Source: Pusillimonas noertemannii (GTDB taxonomy: Bacteria; Pseudomonadota; Gammaproteobacteria; Burkholderiales; Burkholderiaceae_B). From it: a stretch of DNA of 64,000 bases. The DNA lies in the NCBI RefSeq assembly GCF_003096595.1, contig NZ_QEKO01000008.1, forward strand, positions 1 through 64,000. The letters run 5' to 3'. This document shows, in pieces, positions 20,170-32,586 of this stretch. Numbering within the stretch: position 1 is the stretch's first letter; each line of letters begins with the position of its first letter. The position numbers and the translations under genes were made by a program. The notes beneath the pieces are model-generated. The model was not told the origin of the DNA and searched no databases. It was given only the letters and a program-made list of their open reading frames with translations.

Positions 20170-21495
20170 ATGACTACCCGCGTATTGACCGGCATCACCA
20201 CTTCTGGAACCCCGCACCTGGGCAATTATGCCGGCGCCATCCGTCCTTCGATCGAAGCCAGCCTCCGCCCCGATGTCGACGCCTTTTACTTCATGGCCGA
20301 CTATCATGCGCTGATCAAGTGCGATGATCCGCAACGCGTGGCGCGCTCGCGGCTCGAAATCGCGGCCACCTGGCTTGCGGCGGGCCTTGACCCCGAGAAG
20401 GTCACCTTCTACCGCCAGTCGGACATCCCCGAAATACCCGAGTTGTGCTGGATGCTCAGCTGCGTCACCGCCAAGGGCCTGATGAACCGCGCCCACGCCT
20501 ACAAGGCTTCGGTGGACCAGAACACCGACAAGGGCGTGGACGCCGACGACGGCGTCACCATGGGGCTGTTTTCCTACCCCGTGCTCATGGCGGCCGACAT
20601 CCTGATGTTCAATGCCCATAAGGTTCCCGTGGGCCGCGACCAGATCCAGCATCTGGAAATGGCGCGCGACATTGCCCAGCGCTTCAACCACCTGTATGGA
20701 GGCGGCCAGGATTTCTTCGTGCTGCCCGAAGTGCAGATCGACGACGAAGTGGCCACGCTTCCGGGCCTGGACGGACGCAAGATGTCCAAGAGCTACGACA
20801 ATACGATTCCGCTCTTTGAAGGCGGCGCCAAGGCCACGCGGGCGGCCGTCATGCGCATCGTTACCGACTCTCGCCAGCCCGGCGAGCCCAAAGATGCTGA
20901 AGGCTCGCATCTTTACACCATCTATCGCGCCTTCGCCCGGCCCGAGCAAAGCGCGCAGTTCCGGCGCGCGCTTGAAGAGGGGCTGGGCTGGGGCGAAGCC
21001 AAGGAACAGTTGTTCGCCCTTATCGAGGACGAGCTCGGCCCCATGCGCGAGCGCTACGATGCGCTTATGGCCAGCCCGGAGCGTATTGAAGAAATACTCC
21101 AGGCCGGAGCGCTGAAGGCTCGCGCGCTGGCCACGCCGCTGATGGAGCGCCTGCGCGAGGCGGTGGGCCTGCGCAGCCCGCTGGCCGCCGCGGCGCCGAA
21201 AAGCGCCGCCGCCAAGCCGGCCGCCAAAAAAGCGCGCTTCGTCAGCTTCCGCGGCGAAGACGGAGGCTTCCGTTTCCGGCTTCAGGCCGCGGGGGGCAAC
21301 GAGGTGTTTCTTTCCGAGTCCTTCGACAACCCGCAGTCGGCGGGCATGATGATCAAGCGCCTGCAGCAGGGTCTGCCTGAAGACGCCCTGCAGGCTCGCG
21401 GCGGGTCGATCGAACTGATCATGGACGGGGTGCTGGTATGCCGCTTGCCCGAGTCTGAACTGCCCGCGCTGCGCGCGGCTTTGTCCGAACTCTGA
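20170..21495 (+). CDS. trpS: Tryptophanyl-tRNA synthetase with C-terminal extension
   Basis: This class I synthetase charges tRNA-Trp. The HIGH-like motif is in TPHLGNY near residues 15-21, and KMSKS is exact at 204-208. The protein is 441 residues, about 100 longer than the usual 330-340 residue enzyme. An Ala/Lys/Pro linker (about 337-355) joins the catalytic body to an extra domain (about 356-441). That domain has a [17 protein letters not shown] block resembling the YegP/DUF1508 repeat. The extra domain may aid tRNA binding; that is inference. Confidence 0.93.
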   Translation: MTTRVLTGITTSGTPHLGNYAGAIRPSIEASLRPDVDAFYFMADYHALIKCDDPQRVARSRLEIAATWLAAGLDPEKVTFYRQSDIPEIPELCWMLSCVTAKGLMNRAHAYKASVDQNTDKGVDADDGVTMGLFSYPVLMAADILMFNAHKVPVGRDQIQHLEMARDIAQRFNHLYGGGQDFFVLPEVQIDDEVATLPGLDGRKMSKSYDNTIPLFEGGAKATRAAVMRIVTDSRQPGEPKDAEGSHLYTIYRAFARPEQSAQFRRALEEGLGWGEAKEQLFALIEDELGPMRERYDALMASPERIEEILQAGALKARALATPLMERLREAVGLRSPLAAAAPKSAAAKPAAKKARFVSFRGEDGGFRFRLQAAGGNEVFLSESFDNPQSAGMMIKRLQQGLPEDALQARGGSIELIMDGVLVCRLPESELPALRAALSEL

Positions 21496-21574
21496 TCGCT
21501 CTCGCTACGCCAGCCCCGGGCTTGCGGCGGCAGCCACGGTACCGGCGCTGCGGCATTGACGCCGCCGCGGCGCT

Positions 21575-22093
21575 TCAGTCAGAGCAGGGTTGGGCGTAGA
21601 TGTCCAGTTCCTGGCACAGCGCCATTATTTGCGCCACGCTGTCGCGCAATACCAGCACGGCCTGGAAGTCGTGCGTGTAGCTTTGCCCGAATTCGATCAG
21701 GCGGTATTTGGGATGATGGGCGAGCAGTTGCGCATCGAGCCATGAAAAATAATCGGCGACGGTCTCGAACTGGTTGTCGTCGTAGGGGTAGTCCGGCAGC
21801 GTGGGCGTCTCGAATGCGGCGATGATCTGCTCGTGCAGCTCGTCCACCGTGTCGGAAACGGCGAAATAGTCTTCGAGCTCGGTGAAAATCACAAAGGCCG
21901 TGACGCCGGCCGGGTCGTATCGGGCTACCTGCGCGGCATCGTCGCCATAGTTTTCGGCCAGGACGCGATCAGGTTCGCGCCGGGCCTGCACGCACAGCGC
22001 AACAATGCCCTCGATCTCGTGCTCGTCCAGGTCGTGGCAACTGAGCAGCTCGACCAGGGTGGCGAGCTTGTGCTGGACTTCATCCTGTTCCAT
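21575..22093 (-). CDS. Hypothetical acidic protein
   Basis: This 172-residue protein was not recognised. It is strongly acidic, has no signal peptide or membrane segment, and contains EYDDNQFET-like acidic stretches, here PDYPYDDNQFETVADYFSWL. The ATG follows a GGGGGG run that can serve as ribosome site. It is convergent with trpS (79-base gap) and lies downstream of tex on the same strand, 56 bases from the tex stop. GC-rich codon use and a full-length open frame support a real gene; function is unknown. Confidence 0.7.
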   Translation of the reverse strand: MEQDEVQHKLATLVELLSCHDLDEHEIEGIVALCVQARREPDRVLAENYGDDAAQVARYDPAGVTAFVIFTELEDYFAVSDTVDELHEQIIAAFETPTLPDYPYDDNQFETVADYFSWLDAQLLAHHPKYRLIEFGQSYTHDFQAVLVLRDSVAQIMALCQELDIYAQPCSD

Positions 22094-22149
22094 GAACCCC
22101 CCCTTTGTGATGCTTTTGCTAATGGCCTTGGCGTTGCGCGGGAACGGAG

Positions 22150-24519
<2,370 letters not shown>

Positions 24520-24636
24520 GGCCAATCTGAAAAACAGGTTCAAGCGGGGCATTTTGCCACAAGGTACGTCACGACCGGGAGACTGCCGGGTATTATCCGC
24601 TGTGAGCCAAGCAAATATTGTAAAGAAGCGTTCCCG

Positions 24637-26646
24637 ATGCTGTCGCAAGAGCTGACCGAAATTTTCTCCGAGCAGGGCCCCATCGCCTTGAAGGTCGAGG
24701 GCTACAGGCCACGCCAGGCCCAATTGGAACTGGCCCAGGCCATAGGCCAGGCCCTGCACGACCATGCAACCCTTATCGCCGAAGCCGGTACGGGCACGGG
24801 CAAGACATGGGCCTACCTGGTGCCCGCATTTCTAAGCAATGCGAAGGTGCTGGTGTCAACCGGCACGCGCACCCTGCAAGACCAGCTTTTTCGTCGCGAT
24901 CTGCCCAGACTGCGCGAGGCATTGGCGCTGCCCATCAACGTGGCCCTGCTGAAGGGGCGCGGCAACTACGTCTGCCACTATCACCTGCAGCGCCTGTCGG
25001 GCGACGATCGCGCCCTGAAGTCGCGCGCCGAGGTGGGCCAATTGCGCCAGATACAGGTATTTGCGCAAAAATCGCGCACGGGCGACAGGGCGGAGCTGGC
25101 TGAGATCCCTGAAGAAGCCGATATCTGGAGCCGGGTTACATCGACGCGCGAAAACTGCCTGGGCCAGGAATGCCCGCATGTGCGCGACTGCTTCGTGCTC
25201 AAGGCGCGGCGCCAGGCCCAGGAGGCCGACCTGGTGGTGGTCAATCATGCGCTCTTCATGGCCGACCTGGCCTTGCGCGAAGAAGGCATCACCGACCTGT
25301 TGCCCTCGGTCGACATGGTGGTTTTCGACGAGGCGCATCAGCTTCCCGACATCGCCACCCGCTTCCTGGGCGTCAGCGTATCGTCGCATCAATTGCTCGA
25401 TCTGGCGCGCACCATCGAGGCCACGGGCCTGGCGCACGCCCGCGAGGCGACCAACTGGAGCGAGGCCGGCAAGGCTGTGGAGCAGGGCGCGCGGGCATTG
25501 CGCCTGGCCGCGGCGCCGCTGGACCGCGTGCCGGGCCGCAAGGCCACCTTCGACGCGCTGCCCAATGCGGAAGAGTTCGACGCAGAGCTGGGCAAGCTGC
25601 TGCAGGCCATGGACACCGCCTGCGGCCTGCTGCAGGCGGTATCGGACAAACACCCCGACCTGGCTGCCGCGGCCAACACCTGCCTGGAGTTGCGCGCCCG
25701 CCTGTTCCAATGGAGCCAGCCCGATCGCCAGGGCCACAATGCCCTGCAGGCCGATCCCTCTGCCGACGAGCCGGCCGTGCGTTGGGTAGAAGCCGGCACC
25801 CATTATCTAAGGCTGCATAGCGCGCCCCTGTCGGTGGCGCGCATTTTTTCCCGCTATCGGCGGCCCGACCAGACATGGATCATGACTTCCGCCACCTTGT
25901 CCGTGCATGGCGATTTCGGGCATTTCCAGCGCCAGCTGGGCTTGTGGGACGCGCAGACCCTGCGATGGGAGTCCCCCTTTGATTACTCCACGCAGGGCCT
26001 GCTGCTGGTGCCCCAGGGCCTGCCGCTGCCCAGCCATCCCAATTTCAACCAGAAGTTCGTCGACGTACTCGCCCCCCTGATCGAGGCGACGCCGGGCGGC
26101 ACGCTGGTTTTATGCACCACGTTGCGTGCGGTGGACCGCATTGCCGAGCTGCTGGAAGAGCGCTTCGAAGAGCGGGGAATAGAGCGGCTTTTGCTCAAGC
26201 AGGGCGACAGTTCACGCCGTGCCTTGCTCGAGCGCTTCCGGACCGGCGGCGATGCCGTGCTGGTGGGCAGTGCCAGCTTCTGGGAAGGCATCGACGTTCC
26301 GGGCGACGCGCTGACGCTGGTGGCCATCGACAAGCTGCCGTTCGCACCGCCCGACGACCCAGTGCTGGAGGCGCGCCTGAACCAGTGCCGCAACAATGGC
26401 GGCAACCCTTTCATGGAGTACCAGGTGCCCGAAGCCGCCATCGCCCTCAAGCAGGGGGCGGGCCGGCTGATACGCTCGGAAACCGACTGGGGGGTATTGA
26501 TGGTGGGCGACACACGCATCGTGGACAAGCCCTACGGGCGCCTGCTGTGGCGCGGCCTGCCGCCTTTCGCGCGCACCCGCGACCCGGCGCAGGCACTGGC
26601 GTTCTATGCGGCGCGCAAGCCGGCACCCACAATACCGCTGCTTTAG
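24637..26646 (+). CDS. ATP-dependent DNA helicase, DinG/YoaA family
   Basis: This 669-residue superfamily 2 helicase of the XPD-like group has Walker [11 protein letters not shown] (about 49-58), the DEAH box [11 protein letters not shown], and a C-terminal [12 protein letters not shown] motif VI. Four cysteines in GNYVCHYH and [14 protein letters not shown] fit the [4Fe-4S] cluster of this group. Closest general fit is YoaA, linked to DNA repair and replication-fork handling. The ATG at 24637 follows TAAAGAAG. An upstream open frame of nearly 1.9 kb is only the antisense of tex. Its stop overlaps the convergent bamD stop by two bases. Confidence 0.9.
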   Translation: MLSQELTEIFSEQGPIALKVEGYRPRQAQLELAQAIGQALHDHATLIAEAGTGTGKTWAYLVPAFLSNAKVLVSTGTRTLQDQLFRRDLPRLREALALPINVALLKGRGNYVCHYHLQRLSGDDRALKSRAEVGQLRQIQVFAQKSRTGDRAELAEIPEEADIWSRVTSTRENCLGQECPHVRDCFVLKARRQAQEADLVVVNHALFMADLALREEGITDLLPSVDMVVFDEAHQLPDIATRFLGVSVSSHQLLDLARTIEATGLAHAREATNWSEAGKAVEQGARALRLAAAPLDRVPGRKATFDALPNAEEFDAELGKLLQAMDTACGLLQAVSDKHPDLAAAANTCLELRARLFQWSQPDRQGHNALQADPSADEPAVRWVEAGTHYLRLHSAPLSVARIFSRYRRPDQTWIMTSATLSVHGDFGHFQRQLGLWDAQTLRWESPFDYSTQGLLLVPQGLPLPSHPNFNQKFVDVLAPLIEATPGGTLVLCTTLRAVDRIAELLEERFEERGIERLLLKQGDSSRRALLERFRTGGDAVLVGSASFWEGIDVPGDALTLVAIDKLPFAPPDDPVLEARLNQCRNNGGNPFMEYQVPEAAIALKQGAGRLIRSETDWGVLMVGDTRIVDKPYGRLLWRGLPPFARTRDPAQALAFYAARKPAPTIPLL

Positions 26647-27488
26647 AACCAGTTCATTGGGTTCCAGCCGTTGACGGGTTCGTCAAGGCCTTGTTCGTAG
26701 TACTTGCTGTCGGGGTAGTTCTGGTCGAGCACGCGCTTGGCGTCGTCGCGCAGGTCGGTCAGATTAAGCTTGTCGTACGACAAGTACATGATATACAGCG
26801 CCTTTTCGGCCACGGGCACGCCCTGGAAGTCGGTGACCACGGTTTGCGCGCGGTTGGCCGCCGCCACGTAGGCCTTGCGTTCGTAGTAATACTGGGCGAC
26901 ATGCACCTCGTTCTGGGCCAGGGTGGTAACCAGCCAGGCAACACGCTTGCGGGCGTCTTCAGCGTAGCGGCTGTCGGGGTAGCGGTTGATCAGCTCGTTG
27001 AAGGCCTCGTACGATTCGCGCAGGCCCTTGGGATCGCGCTCGCTGGGATCTTGGCGGGTGATGCGGGAAAACACCGCGCTGGGGGGCGTGAAGGTGATGA
27101 GGCCCTTCAGGTACAGCATGTAGTCGGTGCCCGCATGATTGGGATACTGCTGCTGGAAGCGATCGATGGCGGCAAGCGCCTGTTCGGGTTCGTCGTCTTT
27201 CCAGTTGACGTAGGCCAGGTCCATCAGGGCCTGCTGGGCGTATCCGCCAAACGGATAGCGTGCCTCGACTGCTTCGAGCCGCGTGCGGGCCTCGTTCCAG
27301 TTTCCGTCGCTGATTTCGGTGCGTGCATCTTGGTAAAGGCGTTCGGCGCTCCATCCCGCGGTGGGGTCGACTTCGGACTTGAACGAGCCGCAGCCGGATA
27401 CCGCCAGGACGACAGCCAGCGCACCCAGGGCGCGCGACCAGTGTTTCAGGCCGGAAAAGCGGGAAAATAGGGAGTCGGAGCGAATCAC
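26643..27488 (-). CDS. bamD: Outer membrane assembly lipoprotein BamD
   Basis: This 281-residue essential component of the BAM complex folds outer-membrane proteins. A signal peptide with lipobox LAVSGC places the lipidated cysteine at Cys33. The mature part contains TPR-like helices (repeats around WNEARTRLEAVEARYPFGGYA and PEQALAAIDRFQQQYPNH). The start is GTG at 27488 with AAGGA 7 bases upstream. It is divergent from rluD with 49 bases between, a common arrangement in this family. Confidence 0.95.
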   Translation of the reverse strand: MIRSDSLFSRFSGLKHWSRALGALAVVLAVSGCGSFKSEVDPTAGWSAERLYQDARTEISDGNWNEARTRLEAVEARYPFGGYAQQALMDLAYVNWKDDEPEQALAAIDRFQQQYPNHAGTDYMLYLKGLITFTPPSAVFSRITRQDPSERDPKGLRESYEAFNELINRYPDSRYAEDARKRVAWLVTTLAQNEVHVAQYYYERKAYVAAANRAQTVVTDFQGVPVAEKALYIMYLSYDKLNLTDLRDDAKRVLDQNYPDSKYYEQGLDEPVNGWNPMNWF

Positions 27489-27537
27489 GAAATAGTCCTT
27501 GGTGTTAGCATGCAGTCAGATTATATGATTTGTCGCC

Positions 27538-28500
27538 ATGCCTGACACAAATAGCGATCCAGACAGTTTAACTTCGCCGGAACCCCTGTGTTTCCGCCAG
27601 CCTTCCAAGGCTGTCCCAGAGCGCCTGGACAAGGTGCTGGCCAGGCTCATCCCCGAGCATTCCCGCAGCCGCCTGCAGGGCTGGATCGAAAGCGGCCACG
27701 TGCTGGTCAATGACGCCCAGGCGCGTGCCAAGCAACTGGTCGGCCCGGGTGATGAAATCACCGTGTGGCGCCAACAGCCGCCAGAGGCACTGGCCTTTGC
27801 GCCCGAACCCGTCGAATTCGGGATAGTAGACGAAAGTGCCGACTGGATCGTGGTTTTCAAGCCGGCCGGCCTGGTCACCCATCCGGGCGCGGGCAACTGG
27901 AGCGGCACGCTGCTCAATGGCCTGCTCCATCGTTTTCCCGAGCTCGCCCAAGTGGCGCGGGCGGGCATCGTGCATCGGCTCGACAAAGACACTTCTGGCC
28001 TGCTGGTGGTAGCGCGGCACGAGCGGGCCCAGACCCATCTTGTCCGGCAGTTGCAGGCCCGCAGCGTCAGCCGCGAGTACATTGCCCTGGTGCATGGCGT
28101 GCTGCGCGCCGCCGGCACCGTCGATCAAGCCATCGGACGTGATGCGCGGGTGCCGGTGCGCATGTCCACCGACCGGCCCATTGCGCCCAAGCAGGCGATT
28201 ACCCATTACGAGCCGAAGCGGGTGGGGCGCCTGCCCGCGGGTGCGCCGGTTACTGAAGTGGTCTGTCGCCTTGAAACCGGCCGTACCCACCAGATCCGTG
28301 TTCACATGGCCAGCCTGCGGCATCCGCTCGTCGCCGACGTGCTGTACGGCGGCAAGACGTCGCCGGGCATGCAGCGGCAGATGCTGCATGCCCGCGCGCT
28401 AAGCTTCGATGATCCGGGGTCTGGCCGCCGCCTTTCCTTTGCCGCCGAACTGCCTGCCGACTTTGCCGCCGCCCTCGAGGAAATCGAATGGGAATCGTGA
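27538..28500 (+). CDS. rluD: 23S rRNA pseudouridine synthase RluD
   Basis: This 320-residue pseudouridine synthase of the RluA family modifies helix 69 of 23S rRNA in E. coli (positions 1911, 1915 and 1917). An N-terminal S4-like domain (about 25-90) precedes the catalytic domain; the catalytic residue is Asp149 in HRLDKDTSG. Divergence from bamD and overlap with pgeF support RluD over RluA or RluC. Confidence 0.93.
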   Translation: MPDTNSDPDSLTSPEPLCFRQPSKAVPERLDKVLARLIPEHSRSRLQGWIESGHVLVNDAQARAKQLVGPGDEITVWRQQPPEALAFAPEPVEFGIVDESADWIVVFKPAGLVTHPGAGNWSGTLLNGLLHRFPELAQVARAGIVHRLDKDTSGLLVVARHERAQTHLVRQLQARSVSREYIALVHGVLRAAGTVDQAIGRDARVPVRMSTDRPIAPKQAITHYEPKRVGRLPAGAPVTEVVCRLETGRTHQIRVHMASLRHPLVADVLYGGKTSPGMQRQMLHARALSFDDPGSGRRLSFAAELPADFAAALEEIEWES

Positions 28501-29297
28501 ACTGGCAAGGCATGCCTGTAGCCACGGGAGACGAATGGCCGGGGCTGGGCTATTTCACCACCTTGCGCTTGAGCAAACCGGAAGGCGCCGAAGGCCGGCC
28601 GGCGGCGGGCCACGCTGCCGGCGCCAGCGCGGCGCCCTACGACACCTTCAATCTGGGCGAGCACGTGGGCGACGAGGCGCGGGCGGTGGCGGTCAATCGC
28701 GAGCGGCTGGCATCGATGCTGCCCGATGCCCCTCTGTGGCTCAAGCAGGTGCATGGTGTCGACGTATTCGACGCCGATGCGGGTCCGAGCGGGGTGGCGC
28801 CGCCGGAAGCCGATGCGGCGATTACATCAGTTCGGGAGCGTGTGCTGTGCATCATGACGGCCGACTGCCTGCCGGTCGTGCTTTGCGATCTGCGCGGGTC
28901 GGTGCTGGGGGTCGCGCACGCGGGCTGGCGCGGACTGGCGGGGGGCGTGCTCGAGAACACACTGGCGGCCGTGCAAGCAAGGGCACCGGCCGATTCGCGC
29001 TGGCGAGCCTGGGTGGGCCCCGCCATCGGCCAGCAGGCGTTCGAAGTGGGCGAAGACGTGCGCTCGGCTTTCGTCGGGCCCGATGCCGCGGCCGCGCGGT
29101 TTTTTGCGCCGGGCCGCCCCGGCAAGTGGCAGGCCGACCTTGCGGGGCTGGCCGAGCACCGCCTCAAGCGTGCCGGCGTTCACCAAGTGCAGGCCAGCGG
29201 CCTTTGCACCCATGCGCGCGCCGACTTGTTTTATTCGTATCGCCGCGATGGCCCGACCGGCCGCATGGCGACGGTCGCCTGGCTGGCGGACAAATAG
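28488..29297 (+). CDS. pgeF: Peptidoglycan editing factor PgeF (YfiH/laccase-domain family)
   Basis: This 269-residue protein belongs to the YfiH family of multicopper-oxidase-like, zinc-binding proteins that prevent wrong amino acids in peptidoglycan stems or act on purine nucleosides. Key blocks are LKQVHGVDVF, TADCLPVVLCD, VAHAGWRGLAGGV and GPAIGQQAFEVG. The start overlaps rluD by 13 bases, so the genes are translationally coupled. This rluD-pgeF pairing is conserved in many proteobacteria. Confidence 0.9.
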   Translation: MGIVNWQGMPVATGDEWPGLGYFTTLRLSKPEGAEGRPAAGHAAGASAAPYDTFNLGEHVGDEARAVAVNRERLASMLPDAPLWLKQVHGVDVFDADAGPSGVAPPEADAAITSVRERVLCIMTADCLPVVLCDLRGSVLGVAHAGWRGLAGGVLENTLAAVQARAPADSRWRAWVGPAIGQQAFEVGEDVRSAFVGPDAAAARFFAPGRPGKWQADLAGLAEHRLKRAGVHQVQASGLCTHARADLFYSYRRDGPTGRMATVAWLADK

Positions 29298-29362
29298 CCT
29301 ACCTGCTTCGTCTTTCAGTTGTACGCCCGGGCAGCACGTCAAACCCTAGCGACTTACCCTGA

Positions 29363-29391
29363 TTGACAGTGCCTTTATTGCAGGACAACAT
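29363..29391 (+). promoter_or_regulatory. Candidate phaC promoter
   Basis: A consensus TTGACA -35 (29363-29368) is followed after 17 bases by CAACAT (29386-29391). The -10 match is weak. It lies 31 bases upstream of phaC. Confidence 0.4.
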
Positions 29392-29421
29392 TCAGCCAAA
29401 GAGTTTTGTGTAGGATCTGCA

Positions 29422-31056
29422 ATGCAAGCCCCGTCTTCACCTGAATGGCCTGTCCCGGTCAGCGTCTCGCCCGACAAGCTGGCCAGCATTCAGGCAGAGT
29501 TCTCCAAAGGCTGGGCCGACATGCTCTTCCAGGCTCAGCAGGGCACGCTGGCGCCACCGCCCGACCGGCGATTCAAGGGCAACGCCTGGGCATCCAACCC
29601 TTCCAGCCTCGTCATGGCCCATGCCTACCTGCTGTCGGGCAAGGCCATACAGCAAATGGTCGATGCGGTACCGTTGCCCGAGCGCGCACGCGACCGGCTG
29701 CGCTTCAGCTGCATGCAGTGGGTCGAAGCCATGTCGCCATCCAACTTTCTGGCCACCAACCCCGAAGCGCAGCAGCGCATGCTCGACAGCGGGGGCGAAT
29801 CGCTGTGCGCCGGCCTGAACTGCCTGTGGGCCGACATACAGAAAGGGCGCATCACGCAAACCGACGAATCCCGTTTCGTGGTGGGCCGCGACCTGGCCCT
29901 CACCCCGGGGCAGGTGGTCCATGAAAACCGGCTCATGCAGCTTATCCAATATGCGCCGCTTACCGACACGGTGCACCAGCGTCCCCTGCTGGTCGTACCG
30001 CCCTGCATCAACAAGTTCTACATACTCGATCTCCAGCCCCGCAATTCTTTCGTCCGGCACGCCGTCGAGCAGGGCTTCACGGTATTCATGGTGTCGTGGC
30101 GCAACCCCCAGGTAGGCGACGACGGCGACGTCGATACCGCCACGTGGTCCGACTATCTTCAGCAGGGCGTCCTCGAGGCGGTGCAAGCGGTGCGCGACAT
30201 CAGCCGCCAAAAGCAGATCAACGCACTGGGTTTCTGCGTCGGCGGCACGCTGCTGGCGTCGGCGCTGGCGCTGGCCAAGGCGCGCGGCCAAGATCCCGTC
30301 GCCTCGCTCACGCTGCTTACCACGCTGCTCGATTTCACCGACACCGGGGTGCTCGATGTCTTCGTCGACGAATTCCACGCCCAGACACGCGAGCGCCAGC
30401 TCGGCAGCGGCGGCCTGATGTCCGCCCGCGAGCTGGCCACCACGTTTTCCTTCCTCAGGCCCAACGAGCTCGTCTGGAACTACGTCGTCGACAACTACCT
30501 CAAGGGCGAAGCCCCCCAGGCTTTCGATCTTCTGTTCTGGAACGCCGACGGAACCAATCTGCCGGGGCCTTTCTTCACCTGGTATTTTCGCAACGCCTAT
30601 CTCGAAAACCGCCTCAAGTCTCCAGGCCACGTCAAGATCGACGACCAGGCCATCGACCTGGGCTCCCTGTCGATGCCCGCCTACATATACGGATCGCGCG
30701 AAGACCATATCGTGCCGTGGCGTTCGGCCTATGCCAGCACGGCCTTGCTGCGCGGCCCCATGCGCTTCGTGCTCGGCGCCTCCGGCCACATTGCCGGCGT
30801 CATCAATCCACCCTCGCAGGGCCGGCGCAGCTATTGGGCGGCATCGGGCACGGTTCCCCATCCCGACATGCCGGGCGATCCCGACCTTTGGCAGTCCCAC
30901 GCAACCGAGCATCCGGGCAGCTGGTGGCCCGACTGGACACACTGGCTCGCCGGGCACTCGGGGCCGCGCAAGAAGGCGCCGGGCAAGCTTGGCAACGCCC
31001 GCCACACGCCCATCGAGCCGGCGCCGGGGCGTTACGTAACGGTGCGATCGCAATAG
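29422..31056 (+). CDS. phaC: Poly(3-hydroxyalkanoate) synthase, class I
   Basis: This 544-residue synthase polymerises (R)-3-hydroxyacyl-CoA into storage granules. The lipase-like box GFCVGG contains nucleophile Cys272, and the C-terminal SGHIAGV block holds the catalytic His. Length and absence of a PhaE subunit fit class I synthases that prefer short-chain monomers. The gene begins a phaC-phaB-phaR run; no phaA thiolase is present here, so acetoacetyl-CoA must come from elsewhere in the genome. Confidence 0.94.
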   Translation: MQAPSSPEWPVPVSVSPDKLASIQAEFSKGWADMLFQAQQGTLAPPPDRRFKGNAWASNPSSLVMAHAYLLSGKAIQQMVDAVPLPERARDRLRFSCMQWVEAMSPSNFLATNPEAQQRMLDSGGESLCAGLNCLWADIQKGRITQTDESRFVVGRDLALTPGQVVHENRLMQLIQYAPLTDTVHQRPLLVVPPCINKFYILDLQPRNSFVRHAVEQGFTVFMVSWRNPQVGDDGDVDTATWSDYLQQGVLEAVQAVRDISRQKQINALGFCVGGTLLASALALAKARGQDPVASLTLLTTLLDFTDTGVLDVFVDEFHAQTRERQLGSGGLMSARELATTFSFLRPNELVWNYVVDNYLKGEAPQAFDLLFWNADGTNLPGPFFTWYFRNAYLENRLKSPGHVKIDDQAIDLGSLSMPAYIYGSREDHIVPWRSAYASTALLRGPMRFVLGASGHIAGVINPPSQGRRSYWAASGTVPHPDMPGDPDLWQSHATEHPGSWWPDWTHWLAGHSGPRKKAPGKLGNARHTPIEPAPGRYVTVRSQ

Positions 31057-31113
31057 CGGCCATCGTGCCACAGCGTGGGCCCACAAGAATTGTTCGCGTC
31101 AAGGAGAAGCAAA

Positions 31114-31851
31114 ATGAGCGGTAAACTGGCTTACGTCACAGGCGGCATGGGGGGCATCGGCACATCCATATGCCAACGCCTGGCCAAAGAAGGCTATACG
31201 GTCGTGGCAGGATGCGGCCCAAGCCGCGATTATCAACAGTGGCTCGGCGAACAGGTCGCTTTGGGATACAAGTTTCACGCCTCGGTGGGCAATGTGTCCG
31301 ACTGGGATTCCACCGTGGCGGCCTTCGAAAAAGTCCGGGCCGAGCACGGGCCCGTATCGGTACTGGTCAATAACGCGGGCATCACGCGCGACGGCCTTTT
31401 TCGCAAAATGAGCCAGGACGACTGGCGCGCCGTCATCGACACCAATCTCAACAGCCTGTTCAACGTCACCAAGCAGGTCATCGAGGGTATGATAGAAAAC
31501 CAGTGGGGGCGCATCATCAACATCAGTTCGGTCAATGGCCAGAAGGGGCAATTCGGCCAGACCAACTACTCCACCGCCAAGGCGGGCATCCATGGCTTTA
31601 CCATGGCGCTGGCCCAAGAGGTCGCAAGCAAGGGCGTTACGGTCAATACGATTTCGCCGGGCTACATCGGCACCGACATGGTGCGGGCCATCCGCCCCGA
31701 CGTGCTCGAAAAAATCGTCAGCACCATTCCGGTCAAGCGGCTGGGCACGCCCGACGAGATCGGGTCGATGGTGGCCTGGCTGGCATCCGACGAGTCGGGT
31801 TTTGCCACCGGTGCAGACTTTTCCCTTAACGGCGGCCTGCACATGGGCTAA
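31114..31851 (+). CDS. phaB: Acetoacetyl-CoA reductase PhaB
   Basis: This 245-residue SDR enzyme reduces acetoacetyl-CoA to (R)-3-hydroxybutyryl-CoA for PhaC. The glycine motif TGGMGGIG is at residues 8-15, and the catalytic residues are about Ser139, Tyr152 and Lys156 (NYSTAKAG). GTNMV-type block, here GYIGTDMV, matches PhaB. AAGGAG lies 8 bases before the ATG at 31114. It sits 57 bases after phaC. Confidence 0.93.
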   Translation: MSGKLAYVTGGMGGIGTSICQRLAKEGYTVVAGCGPSRDYQQWLGEQVALGYKFHASVGNVSDWDSTVAAFEKVRAEHGPVSVLVNNAGITRDGLFRKMSQDDWRAVIDTNLNSLFNVTKQVIEGMIENQWGRIINISSVNGQKGQFGQTNYSTAKAGIHGFTMALAQEVASKGVTVNTISPGYIGTDMVRAIRPDVLEKIVSTIPVKRLGTPDEIGSMVAWLASDESGFATGADFSLNGGLHMG

Positions 31852-31946
31852 AGGCAACAGCAGACGCAGTGCCCGCAGGCAAAACCGCGCTCTGGCAGCG
31901 CGGCGCTTTCTTCAACCGTACTTCATTCGCATCCGCCCAGACAACC

Positions 31947-32516
31947 ATGACGCAATCCCAGACGGCCAGCTCGCCGAGACTGATCAAAAAATATCCGAAC
32001 CGCCGGCTCTACGATACAAAGACCAGCGCCTACATCACACTGGCTGATGTCAAGCAACTGGTGCTCGAGAACGAAGAGTTCCAGGTCGTCGACGCCAAAA
32101 CGTCCGAAGATCTGACACGCAGCATTCTGCTGCAGATCATTCTCGAAGAAGAAAGCGGCGGGGTGCCCATTTTCTCGTCGATGGCGCTGCAGCAGATCAT
32201 CCGCTTCTATGGCCATTCGATGCAGGGTGTGATGGGGTCTTTTCTTGACAAGAACATCCAGGCCTTCATGGAGATTCAAGAGCGCATGGCCGAGCAGTCC
32301 AAGGGCTTGTACGGAAGCCAGTTCGGGCCCGAGGCCTGGACCCAGTTCATGAACGTGCAGACGCCCATACTGCAGAACATGATGAACAACTACATCGACC
32401 AAAGCAAGAACCTGTTCGTTCAGATGCAGGACCAGATGCAGGACCAGACCCGGTCCATGTTCAGCGTGTTTCCCTTCCCGCCCGCCGCTTCCCCCGATAC
32501 CGATAAAAAGAAGTAG
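31947..32516 (+). CDS. phaR: Polyhydroxyalkanoate synthesis repressor PhaR
   Basis: This 189-residue protein has the N-terminal PhaR DNA-binding block (SPRLIKKYPNRRLYDTKTS) and the PHB-accumulation regulatory domain to about residue 115. The C-terminal part is Gln/Met-rich (QMQDQMQDQTRSM). In other bacteria PhaR binds both phasin promoters and PHB granules. It ends the pha run. Confidence 0.92.
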   Translation: MTQSQTASSPRLIKKYPNRRLYDTKTSAYITLADVKQLVLENEEFQVVDAKTSEDLTRSILLQIILEEESGGVPIFSSMALQQIIRFYGHSMQGVMGSFLDKNIQAFMEIQERMAEQSKGLYGSQFGPEAWTQFMNVQTPILQNMMNNYIDQSKNLFVQMQDQMQDQTRSMFSVFPFPPAASPDTDKKK

Positions 32517-32586
32517 CGGGCAGGGACCTGCCTGCCGCCTTTGCAACGGGCAATGCGGCGCCAGGCCTTAGGGTCCGGCAAAAGAC

